From Formosa sp. Hel1_31_208 (lineage in GTDB: Bacteria > Bacteroidota > Bacteroidia > Flavobacteriales > Flavobacteriaceae): 64,000 bases of DNA. The stretch spans positions 156,501-220,500 of the forward strand of contig NZ_LT629733.1 of the NCBI RefSeq assembly GCF_900104785.1, in the 5' to 3' direction. The notes under the pieces are model-generated. The model ran no database searches. It saw only the letters and a program-made list of their open reading frames with translations, and had not been told where the DNA came from. Below, in pieces: positions 54,744 through 62,425 of this stretch (position 1 is its first letter; every line of letters starts with the position of its first letter). Made by a program: the position numbers and the translations under genes.

Positions 54744-55988
54744 TTATTCGTCTCTAAGTGCTACTATAGGTTTAATTTTAGCAGCGCGATAGGCAGGAAT
54801 AAAACCTGCGACTGCGCCTGCTCCAACTAATATGAAAACCGTTATTAATGCCGTATTAAAATCTACTTGTGGGTATTTGATATAATCATTTTCAATGGTT
54901 GGCCCAACGATTTCTAACAAGCCTAAACCTATTATTAAACCAAAAAGACCTGAGAACATGGTTACAAATATGGCTTCTTGAAGAATCATTCCAATTATTG
55001 AAAATGGTTCAGCACCTAAGGCCTTTCTAATTCCTATCTCTTTAGTACGTTCTTTGACAATAATGATCATAATATTACCCACACCTACTACTCCTGCTAT
55101 TATTGTACCTATTCCAACAAACCAGAATACAGCTTTTATAACATCGATTAAAGAATAAATTTTCTTAGCTTCTTCCAAGGTATTATCTACTCGAACTGCA
55201 GCCCTATCGTCGGGTGCAATAATATATTTTTGTTTGATATCTCCTTCTATTCCTGCCACTAAAGCGTTCGACAATTGCAAAGCATCATCTAAATCATCAG
55301 ACATGGCTACAGTAAACGTCATATCTCTAATGCGGTCACCGCCATTAAATGCAATTTGAGCAGAAGAAATAGGGATGTAAACATTCCCTTCTTCACGTTC
55401 ACCACCGGGATCTGTATATACTCCAATAACTTTGAAATTAATGCCAAATATAGAAATGAGTTCACCTATCGGACTCTTACCTTTGAATAATTCTATTTTC
55501 GCTTTATTACCTACAACAATGACTTTTCTTGATTCATCAAGATCTGCCTGATTAACAAAACGACCTTCGGTCATTTGGGCATTTTCTATAAATTGAAAAT
55601 CCGGATAAACACCTCTAATGCTGTAATTACCTGATTCATTTTTGTAGTTTACCAGTCCGCCCCATATGGAATAACCTGCCGATTTGTATTCGAGATAGTC
55701 ATTATAAGTGTTCGAGATGGTATAAAAATCTTCATTTTTAAGCTGTATGCGTCTATTTGGGTTTAAACCCTTATAACCTTTAGTAGTGCTTCGTGTTCTA
55801 ATACTAATTCTATTGGTAGCATCACTCGAAAATTGTTCTGTCACTCCATTTTGAATCCCCGAACTAAACCCGAGGAGAACGACTAATATAAAAATACCAG
55901 AGGCCACAGAAACTCCCGTCAAGATAGTTCTTAACTTATTTTTCTTTAAGGTTTCAAATATTTCTTGCCAGCGCTCTATATTAAACAT
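54744..55988 (-). CDS. MacB/FtsX-type ABC transporter permease (first)
   Basis: A 414-residue paralogue of the neighbouring permease: KKNKLRTILTGVSVASGIFIL N-terminal helix, MacB_PCD domain (about 50-260) and C-terminal FtsX helices with KERTKEIGIRKALGAEPFSI. The two permeases share layout but differ in the periplasmic domain, so a heterodimer is likely. Its start overlaps the ATPase gene by 8 nt, indicating translational coupling. Confidence 0.93.
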   Translation of the reverse strand: MFNIERWQEIFETLKKNKLRTILTGVSVASGIFILVVLLGFSSGIQNGVTEQFSSDATNRISIRTRSTTKGYKGLNPNRRIQLKNEDFYTISNTYNDYLEYKSAGYSIWGGLVNYKNESGNYSIRGVYPDFQFIENAQMTEGRFVNQADLDESRKVIVVGNKAKIELFKGKSPIGELISIFGINFKVIGVYTDPGGEREEGNVYIPISSAQIAFNGGDRIRDMTFTVAMSDDLDDALQLSNALVAGIEGDIKQKYIIAPDDRAAVRVDNTLEEAKKIYSLIDVIKAVFWFVGIGTIIAGVVGVGNIMIIIVKERTKEIGIRKALGAEPFSIIGMILQEAIFVTMFSGLFGLIIGLGLLEIVGPTIENDYIKYPQVDFNTALITVFILVGAGAVAGFIPAYRAAKIKPIVALRDE

Positions 55989-56682
55989 AGGTTTTTGCTC
56001 TAATCTGATTTACAGGGCTATCATCGATAATAATACCATCCTTAAGATTCACAATGCGCTTTGTCATCTGTGCAATGTCTGGTTCATGCGTTACAATAAG
56101 TATCGTTTTACCTTCATCATTTATACCTTGTATTAGATCCATTACCTCATGTGAGGTTACAGAATCCAGGGCACCCGTTGGCTCATCTGCTAATAATACT
56201 TTTGGGTCACTTGCTAATGCTCTAGCAATGGCAACACGCTGTTTTTGTCCGCCAGATAATTCACTTGGCAAGTGATGAGACCATTCTGCCAAACCTACTT
56301 TTTCAAGATAATGCTGTGCTTTTTCTATACGTTCTTTACGCTTTAGTCCTTGATAATAGAGCGGCATGGCTACATTATCTAATGCAGATTTATAATTAAT
56401 TAAATTAAAGGATTGAAAAATAAAACCCAAAAATTTATTTCTATATCGCGCAGCTACCTTTTCATTTAGATTCTTAATTGGAACGCCGTCTAGAATATAA
56501 CTTCCTTCATCTGCCTCATCTAACATCCCTAAGATATTCAGTAACGTAGATTTGCCAGATCCTGAAGATCCCATTATGGATACGAGTTCGCCTTCTTTGA
56601 CATTAAAATTAATGCCCTTTAAAACGTGAAGCGAGTTGCTTCCCATATGATAAGATTTATGTAAATCTTTAATTTGAATCAT
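55981..56682 (-). CDS. MacB/LolD-type ABC transporter ATP-binding subunit
   Basis: A 233-residue ABC ATPase: Walker A GSSGSGKSTLLN, Q-loop in GFIFQSFNL, signature LSGGQKQRVAIARAL, Walker B VLLADEPTGALD, H-loop in VTHEPDIA. It matches the stand-alone ATPases that pair with MacB-type permeases. The start at 56682 is preferred over 56706 as it begins with MIQIKDLHKSY. It opens the export operon. Confidence 0.94.
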   Translation of the reverse strand: MIQIKDLHKSYHMGSNSLHVLKGINFNVKEGELVSIMGSSGSGKSTLLNILGMLDEADEGSYILDGVPIKNLNEKVAARYRNKFLGFIFQSFNLINYKSALDNVAMPLYYQGLKRKERIEKAQHYLEKVGLAEWSHHLPSELSGGQKQRVAIARALASDPKVLLADEPTGALDSVTSHEVMDLIQGINDEGKTILIVTHEPDIAQMTKRIVNLKDGIIIDDSPVNQIRAKTYV

Positions 56683-56703
56683 AACATGGATGGTTAATTC
56701 ACA

Positions 56704-56721
56704 CAAAATTAACCAAATCTA
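56704..56721 (-). promoter_or_regulatory. Candidate overlapping -7 boxes for the ABC export operon
   Basis: On the minus strand TAGATTTG (56714-56721) and TAATTTTG (56704-56711) both match TAnnTTTG, 22-32 nt before the ATG at 56682. Neither has a clear TTTG 18-21 nt upstream. Confidence 0.3.
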
Positions 56722-56817
56722 TAGGCGTATTATGCTAAGTATTTGTTAAGAATTACATTTTAGTCTAATATTTATAAGAGGTCTAAATATCAAACATGAG
56801 TCAAATGGATAAGGAAT

Positions 56818-57045
56818 TTAGTGACTTTCCTTTTTTCTGCGGAAAAAATTCCAATATATAAGAAACCCGACACTCCCAACTAATAGATATGGAATCGCCA
56901 TTAAATACATAATCCCATCATTCACTCCTTCGGCTGTTGTTTGCCCTTCTTCACTTTCTAAAACAGCTCTGCACATGGCACACTGTGCGTTTGTCTCTAA
57001 AAAAAAGACTAAGGATATTACTATGAAAACCACCTTACGTTTCAT
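56818..57045 (-). CDS. Small membrane protein with CxxC motif
   Basis: A 75-residue protein with a signal peptide (cleavage near ETNAQ) directly followed by CAMC, a short polar stretch, and a single transmembrane helix (about 45-65) with a basic tail. CxxC next to the membrane suggests metal or thiol redox chemistry. It starts 4 nt after the DUF420 gene. Function is unknown, but the location in an oxidase accessory cluster points to copper or cytochrome handling (inference). Confidence 0.65.
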   Translation of the reverse strand: MKRKVVFIVISLVFFLETNAQCAMCRAVLESEEGQTTAEGVNDGIMYLMAIPYLLVGSVGFLIYWNFFRRKKESH

Positions 57046-57049
57046 AAAG

Positions 57050-57586
57050 TTAGACGTAATAAGGTGATATCATCATATACACTATGACTCCTGTTACAGC
57101 AACATATAGCCATATAGGAAAGGTGATTTTAGCAATTTTTTTATGTCGTTCAAAATTATTGGTAATCGCTCTTACATAGGTAATGAGTACGAATGGAATG
57201 ACGATAATAGATAGCAAGATATGGGTCAACAAAATAAAGTAATAGATATATTTAATTGCACCTTCGCCTCCAAACTTAGTTGATTCACTAGTCATATGAT
57301 AGGCAACATACATGGCTAAAAATGCTACAGAAAGCATAATAGCAAATTTCATTAAGTTTTCATGTAGCTTCGTATTTTTATTCTTAATAGCCCACAATGC
57401 GATGAGTAATATAATCGCAGTGATAGCATTTATACTAGCATAGATAGGTGGTAAAAATGTTAAGGGTTCGACATTTGGGATTTTTACAGTAAATAATACC
57501 GCAACCACTAACGGAATTGTAACAGATAAAATGACAATCCATTTGTTATACTTTTTCTCTGCGGAAGGATTCTCGAGGTTACTCAT
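57050..57586 (-). CDS. DUF420 membrane protein
   Basis: A 178-residue integral membrane protein with about five hydrophobic segments and the DUF420 pattern of histidine-bearing helices (AYHMTSESTKFGGEG and LLTHILLSIIVIPF). In other bacteria DUF420 (CtaM-like) proteins aid cytochrome oxidase assembly. It lies between SCO and the CxxC protein with spacing of 4-6 nt. Confidence 0.9.
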   Translation of the reverse strand: MSNLENPSAEKKYNKWIVILSVTIPLVVAVLFTVKIPNVEPLTFLPPIYASINAITAIILLIALWAIKNKNTKLHENLMKFAIMLSVAFLAMYVAYHMTSESTKFGGEGAIKYIYYFILLTHILLSIIVIPFVLITYVRAITNNFERHKKIAKITFPIWLYVAVTGVIVYMMISPYYV

Positions 57587-57592
57587 TTTAAA

Positions 57593-58348
57593 TTAATCTT
57601 CTTTTAATAGTTTGGCTATATCTTCTTTTAACATACTTATTTCTTCCATTTCACCATCTTCATCGGTTTGCTCCTCTTCGCTAATGATTCCCTTGTAGAA
57701 TATTTTAGGGTTTCCAAAATCATCTTTTCGAGAACGCATAAATCCATTTTTATCGATAAGTGCAAAATTTCCAGAATGCTCAAAACCACCATCAACATCA
57801 GGATTTTCTCCAGCATATATATTAAATCCAACATTTGCTAAAGCATATATTGCGTCTTTATCTCCCGTCATTAAATGCCAATTAGGGTTCGTAATCTCAT
57901 AATTGTCGGCATATGTTTTTAACACCTCAATAGTATCATACTCTGGATTGATTGTAAACGAAGCCACACCAAAGTCCTCGAAATCGGAAAAGGTATTTTG
58001 AATTTGAACCAAATTTCTATTCATTCTGGGGCAGATAGTTGGACAGGTCGTGAAAAAAAACTCAACCACATACACCTTTCCTTCGTAGTCTTTATTGGTA
58101 ATGACCTTGCCATCTTGATTCATAAATGAAAAATAAGGCACTTTTTTGGGCTCACCATTTATCTCAAGAAACATGAGATCTGAGATCTGTTTTTCAGCCT
58201 CCTTTGAGACATCTTGACTTCTGCTTTCAGATCGGGTGATATCATCACCTTTTATTCGATTGATAATTCTTGGAATAAAAATGATTCCGAAGACTAAAAG
58301 AATAAAAGCAATTCCAATATAAGAGTAATTCGTTTTTTTTGTGCTCAT
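57593..58348 (-). CDS. SCO1/SenC-family copper chaperone
   Basis: A 251-residue membrane-anchored thioredoxin-fold protein that loads the CuA centre of cytochrome oxidase. Anchor helix about 10-28; CxxxC copper ligands in FFTTCPTICPRMNRN and the third ligand histidine in GGFEHSGNFALID. An acidic C-terminal tail ends the protein. It is followed by DUF420, 6 nt away. Confidence 0.94.
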   Translation of the reverse strand: MSTKKTNYSYIGIAFILLVFGIIFIPRIINRIKGDDITRSESRSQDVSKEAEKQISDLMFLEINGEPKKVPYFSFMNQDGKVITNKDYEGKVYVVEFFFTTCPTICPRMNRNLVQIQNTFSDFEDFGVASFTINPEYDTIEVLKTYADNYEITNPNWHLMTGDKDAIYALANVGFNIYAGENPDVDGGFEHSGNFALIDKNGFMRSRKDDFGNPKIFYKGIISEEEQTDEDGEMEEISMLKEDIAKLLKED

Positions 58349-58360
58349 AAAAACGGTCGT

Positions 58361-59077
58361 TTAGTTATCTTCAGTATTTAAGTCTTGTGCTCGTCTTGAC
58401 GAAGAATCAAATTTTCCTTTACGTTTTTGACGGTACTCTGTGAATAGAATCCGGAGATCGTCACTCATTTTGTTTTTCATTTCATCTACCTCGATACAAT
58501 CATATGAATATAAAGGATATATAACTGAATTATTTTCCAATTCAGTTTTATTTCTATCATCTAATCTGCCACGTTGTTTTAGATCTTTATCTACAATAAA
58601 GATGTGATCTGTGGATAAATTATCATCTAAAGGTTCTTCTGTTTTTAAACTCTGAAACAAGCTTTGAATATCATTTGGCTCGCCATACACATAATGCCAA
58701 AAGCGCATATCCTCATAATTATTGATTTCTTTCTGAAGCAAATCAGCTTTGGCTTGGTTTCCTTTTGGTAACACAATTACAATTTGAAATTTTTTAAAAC
58801 CTTTAAACTTATCATACACTAATTCTTTCAAATTTGAAGCTGCGATAACATTGTCTATGGGTTCATTTCCAAAAAACCCCAGAACCGTAATATGATCTTC
58901 AAGTTTAATTTTTGAATCTGTGTTCGATGAGAAAAATTGTAATTCTGAAACCTTTTCATCAACAATTTCCAAAGGATTGTAATTATGTGTTGAAGGATAT
59001 AACATCAACAAAAATGCTACTGGTAAAAAGAACAAGATACCTAGTACTAGATTTCGCTTCAGGTTATTTTTTTTCAT
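58361..59077 (-). CDS. SCO-neighbour membrane-anchored protein, cysteine-poor thioredoxin-like
   Basis: A 238-residue product with one N-terminal transmembrane helix (about 8-27) and a periplasmic part whose strand order (ITVLGFFGNEPIDN, FQIVIVLPKGNQ, HIFIVDKDLKQRGRLDD) resembles a thioredoxin/SCO fold. It has no CxxxC, only one cysteine in YSYDCIEV. It lies 12 nt upstream of SCO in the same operon. I do not know a characterised family; a role in oxidase assembly is inferred from context. Confidence 0.7.
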   Translation of the reverse strand: MKKNNLKRNLVLGILFFLPVAFLLMLYPSTHNYNPLEIVDEKVSELQFFSSNTDSKIKLEDHITVLGFFGNEPIDNVIAASNLKELVYDKFKGFKKFQIVIVLPKGNQAKADLLQKEINNYEDMRFWHYVYGEPNDIQSLFQSLKTEEPLDDNLSTDHIFIVDKDLKQRGRLDDRNKTELENNSVIYPLYSYDCIEVDEMKNKMSDDLRILFTEYRQKRKGKFDSSSRRAQDLNTEDN

Positions 59078-59180
59078 CGCTTCAATTTTATAATTTATCT
59101 GTAATTTTATGAATATGCTTTAATCTTAAGAAGCTTCATAAACAAGATATTTCAACGTTTTATCTTAATTACAAAAATAA

Positions 59181-59208
59181 AAAAGACGGTTTACAAAAAC
59201 CGTCTTTT
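59181..59208 (-). terminator. Terminator-like hairpin between subunit IV and the SCO group
   Basis: AAAAGACGGTTT (59181-59192) pairs perfectly with AAACCGTCTTTT (59197-59208) with a 4-nt loop; flanks are A- and T-rich on both sides. It follows the subunit IV stop on the minus strand by 27 nt. Confidence 0.8.
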
Positions 59209-59235
59209 CTGATACTTTATATTAATAATAACATA

Positions 59236-59676
59236 TTAAAAATCTCTTTTAATAAAGCCTGAGGAATAAACACTTTCAATATAACCGCCTTCCTGCAATA
59301 GAATAAAAACAAGATAACAAATTAAGAAAACACCTGTCCAAACCACCATACGTCTTAAGGACTTCGTTTCATCTCTCATGTGCATGAAATCCCAAGTAAT
59401 ATAATATGCCTTAACAATCGTTAAGATGATAAAGATTAGGTTCAGGGTTTTCATGTATATAATAGGAGAAAATATAATATTTCCTAAGGTCGCGATAAAT
59501 CCACCTTCAAAAGGAGACATGAGTGGAGACATTAACCCATGAGGTTTATAGATACCAAGTACTACTTCTATTCCAGTAACAAAAGTTAAGAAAACTAGTA
59601 CACCCCAAATCTTTTGAGTATTGGACTTAAACTTCCAAAGACCTCTAAATATTTCTAATTTATGCTCGTGTGCCAT
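59236..59676 (-). CDS. Cytochrome c oxidase subunit IV family protein
   Basis: A 146-residue membrane protein with three hydrophobic helices (about 20-42, 58-85, 108-130), in the short CtaF-like pattern of bacterial oxidase subunit IV (LNLIFIILTIVKAYYI and FMHMRDETKSLRRMV). It directly follows subunit III (22 nt) and precedes a terminator. Confidence 0.88.
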   Translation of the reverse strand: MAHEHKLEIFRGLWKFKSNTQKIWGVLVFLTFVTGIEVVLGIYKPHGLMSPLMSPFEGGFIATLGNIIFSPIIYMKTLNLIFIILTIVKAYYITWDFMHMRDETKSLRRMVVWTGVFLICYLVFILLQEGGYIESVYSSGFIKRDF

Positions 59677-59697
59677 TTTTATTCTATTATAAATATA

Positions 59698-60675
59698 TTA
59701 AACTAGGTAGAAGAAAGTAAATACAAATACCCAAACTAAATCGACAAAATGCCAATATAATCCTACTTTTTCAACCATCTCATAGCTTCCTCTTCGTTCA
59801 TATGTTCCAAGGATGACATTAAAGAAAATAATGATATTAATGACAACACCAGAGAATACATGAAAACCATGGAAGCCTGTGATAAAGAAAAAGAAATCTG
59901 CAAATAATGAAGTTCCATACTCGTTTACTTGAAGATTAGCACCTTCAACGACAATTTTGCCATTATTTTTTAATTGCTTTAATGATTCTTCTCTTGAAAG
60001 TACTGTTTTCTCACCTTCTTCATTAATATTTTGTGTTCTCACTAGGACGTTTGGATTAGCCACCAATCCGTTGTAAACTTCATCAACTGAATATGTTGGC
60101 AATATGCCTTCCTCAACAAACCAAAGTCCGTTATTACGTTCATGTTGCACACGTTCTCCATGTGCATCAACTGCAATATCTCCAACGGCTACCCTTTGAC
60201 CATCTGTGTCTACTAACTGAAGAATGTTTCCTCCGTTAGTTTGTACTGCTCCATAATCACCTTTAATAAATGTTCCCCATTCCCAGGCTTGAGAACCAAC
60301 GAAAATCAAACCTCCAATTACCGTCAAAAACATGTAAAGCGTTACTTTCGCCTTGTTCATATGATGACCAGCATCAACAGCTAACACCATAGTTACAGAG
60401 GACATAATTAGAATAAACGTCATGAACGCCACATAAATCATAGGATAATTCCCATGAAAAAATGGAACGTGCGTAAACACCTCATCTGCTATTGGCCAAG
60501 AGCCTATAAACTTAAATCTTGAAAATCCGTAAGCTGCTAAAAATCCTGAGAAGGTTAAGGCATCTGAAACGATAAAAAACCACATCATCATTTTACCATA
60601 ACTAGCTTTCAAAGGTTGGTTGCCACCTCCCCAAGTTTTGCCTTCAGTTCCAGTATTCGCTACTGTAGTATCCAT
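59698..60675 (-). CDS. Cytochrome c oxidase subunit III with large extracytoplasmic insertion
   Basis: A 325-residue heme-copper oxidase subunit III. Start at 60675 (MDTTVANTG) is preferred over 60684. Helices are at about 30-55, 80-105, 110-135, then an insert from about 140 to 250, rich in polar residues and free of cysteine, then GFHGFHVFSGVV and two further helices (last KVGLYWHFVDLVWVFVFTFF). The usual conserved glutamate/histidine region GSQAWEWG is present. The insertion is roughly 100 residues and unusual relative to textbook subunit III. A paralogous shorter subunit III is next in the operon upstream. Confidence 0.9.
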   Translation of the reverse strand: MDTTVANTGTEGKTWGGGNQPLKASYGKMMMWFFIVSDALTFSGFLAAYGFSRFKFIGSWPIADEVFTHVPFFHGNYPMIYVAFMTFILIMSSVTMVLAVDAGHHMNKAKVTLYMFLTVIGGLIFVGSQAWEWGTFIKGDYGAVQTNGGNILQLVDTDGQRVAVGDIAVDAHGERVQHERNNGLWFVEEGILPTYSVDEVYNGLVANPNVLVRTQNINEEGEKTVLSREESLKQLKNNGKIVVEGANLQVNEYGTSLFADFFFFITGFHGFHVFSGVVINIIIFFNVILGTYERRGSYEMVEKVGLYWHFVDLVWVFVFTFFYLV

Positions 60676-60703
60676 ATAAAGCATTTAGTTGTTAAAAGTT
60701 GCA

Positions 60704-60711
60704 CAAAAATA
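60704..60711 (-). promoter_or_regulatory. Candidate -7 box for the subunit III/IV genes
   Basis: Minus-strand TATTTTTG matches TAnnTTTG exactly, 28 nt before the ATG at 60675; the -33 position (GTTT) is weak. Confidence 0.4.
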
Positions 60712-60812
60712 ATCATTTTATCTATCTAAAAAAACATCCGTTTCCAAAAATTAAAAATTAAGACTTTAGTAGTTAAAATAGTCTCTATTAACTACTAAAA
60801 ATAATCTCTCAA

Positions 60813-61394
60813 TTACACTAAATATGACAAAAACAAAAACAGGAATATCCACAGTATATCAATAAAATGCCAGAAGGTAGCCGACAGTTGCATCCCTAAA
60901 AATTGTGTTGATGTATATTTTTGTTTAAAATGATTATAAATTACCACCAATAATGAGATAAGTCCTGCTGCAACATGCAAGATATGCACAAAGGCAATTA
61001 CATAAATAAAACTCATTGTCACATTTGAAGATTCTCCAGTGAAATAATACCCCGAATCGACAATCTGATTAAACCCTTCAAATTGGCTAAATATAAATGC
61101 AAGACCCAGGATAAAAGTGGCTATTAACATTACTGTTGTTAACGCTCTGTTATTTGTTTTTATAGCTCTTTTGGCAAGTATAAAAGTAACACTACTTATC
61201 ACAATGAGGATACAGCTTATTAGAAAAGCTTGTGGCATTTCAAAATCATTTAACCAGTCTTCTCGTTTTCTACTTACTAAAACAGCACTTGTTAAGCCTG
61301 CAAACGACATAATTAACGACATAATACCAAACCACAGCATCATGCGCTTTGCTCTGTCATTCTTCTCTTGAATTGTTCCTTCTGTTAAATCCAT
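60813..61394 (-). CDS. Short heme-copper oxidase subunit III
   Basis: A 193-residue protein with five transmembrane helices, typical of the short subunit III. It has AFVHILHVAAGLISLLVV and ends in a FWHFIDILWIFLFLFL helix characteristic of the family. It begins directly at the ctaB stop, so it is cotranscribed with ctaB. Together with the longer copy, the operon supplies two subunit III polypeptides. Confidence 0.9.
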   Translation of the reverse strand: MDLTEGTIQEKNDRAKRMMLWFGIMSLIMSFAGLTSAVLVSRKREDWLNDFEMPQAFLISCILIVISSVTFILAKRAIKTNNRALTTVMLIATFILGLAFIFSQFEGFNQIVDSGYYFTGESSNVTMSFIYVIAFVHILHVAAGLISLLVVIYNHFKQKYTSTQFLGMQLSATFWHFIDILWIFLFLFLSYLV

Positions 61395-62279
61395 TTATCT
61401 TATAAATTTATCGACAACATATACAATTTGTAATAGTGTAATGTATGATACACTAGACAGCATCAATTGTTTTGCTGCCTTTGCCGTTCGTTTTTTAAAT
61501 AGTTCAAATGCATAATACAACATCACCAAACCTAATACGAATACAATCACCGCTGCTACCATGGATAATTTCAAATCTCCTGTTACTCCAAAAACAGGAA
61601 CTATAGAAATGAGTATCGTCCATATGGTATACATAATAGTTTGGACTGCCGTCCCTTTATCACGTTTTCTCGTAGGTAACATATAAAACCCACCTTTTTC
61701 ATAATCTTCAAATAGAAACCAACCAATTGCCCAAAAATGAGGGAATTGCCAAAAAAACTGTAAGGCAAATAAAGTTCCTGGTTCAATACCAAAATCATTT
61801 CTAGCAGCTACCCAACCTAGCATAAAGGGTATTGCTCCCGGAATAGCTCCAACAAAAACGGCTAACGGTGTTTTTGTTTTTAAAGGTGTATACACACAGG
61901 TATATAAAAAGATGGAAATAGCACCATACATAGCCGTACGCTCATTAATGATGTAAAGTACCGTAATCCCTAAAATTGTAAATATGGTTGCGATAATAAA
62001 TGCCGATTGCTTGCTCATACGTCCAGCAGGCACAGGCCTGTTTTTAGTACGATCCATTAAAGCATCTAAATCTTTTTCAATAATTTGATTATAAGCGTTC
62101 GAAGCTCCAACCATAAAATAACCACCAAATGCCAGTAAAACTAAAGTGTAGACATCAACTTCTATGGCACCCAACAAGTAGCCTGCAAGCGCTGAAAACA
62201 CCACACTTATAGAAAGTCTCATTTTAGTGATTTCCTTAAAATCGGAAATTATTGAAGCTTTGGGGACAGATGTTTTCAC
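61395..62279 (-). CDS. ctaB: Protoheme IX farnesyltransferase
   Basis: CtaB/CyoE attaches a farnesyl group to heme b to give heme o for the oxidase. It is a UbiA-type membrane prenyltransferase with about eight helices and aspartate motifs NQIIEKDLDALMDRTKNRP (first) and the loop DYEKGGFYMLPTRKRDKGT (second). The GTG at 62279 gives 294 residues and fits a promoter at 62312-62343; an upstream in-frame ATG at 62369 lies before that promoter and would add 30 non-homologous residues. Confidence 0.94.
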   Translation of the reverse strand: MKTSVPKASIISDFKEITKMRLSISVVFSALAGYLLGAIEVDVYTLVLLAFGGYFMVGASNAYNQIIEKDLDALMDRTKNRPVPAGRMSKQSAFIIATIFTILGITVLYIINERTAMYGAISIFLYTCVYTPLKTKTPLAVFVGAIPGAIPFMLGWVAARNDFGIEPGTLFALQFFWQFPHFWAIGWFLFEDYEKGGFYMLPTRKRDKGTAVQTIMYTIWTILISIVPVFGVTGDLKLSMVAAVIVFVLGLVMLYYAFELFKKRTAKAAKQLMLSSVSYITLLQIVYVVDKFIR

Positions 62280-62311
62280 AGTACTCAATACACGTCTTTT
62301 TATTGCGTCTG

Positions 62312-62343
62312 CAAAGATACTCTGAAAAAAGCTTTTGGGCAAT
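62312..62343 (-). promoter_or_regulatory. Promoter of the ctaB/subunit III operon
   Basis: On the minus strand ATTG (62340-62343), 20 nt, TATCTTTG (62312-62319, perfect TAnnTTTG). It lies about 32 nt upstream of the proposed GTG start of ctaB and inside the longer in-frame extension. Confidence 0.65.
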
Positions 62344-62425
62344 TCTATTAAGAAATAAATAGGAACCAACTACTTTTATAATCAAGACAGTCAACCTTTA
62401 TTTATCTTCATCGAAGATTTTTAAA

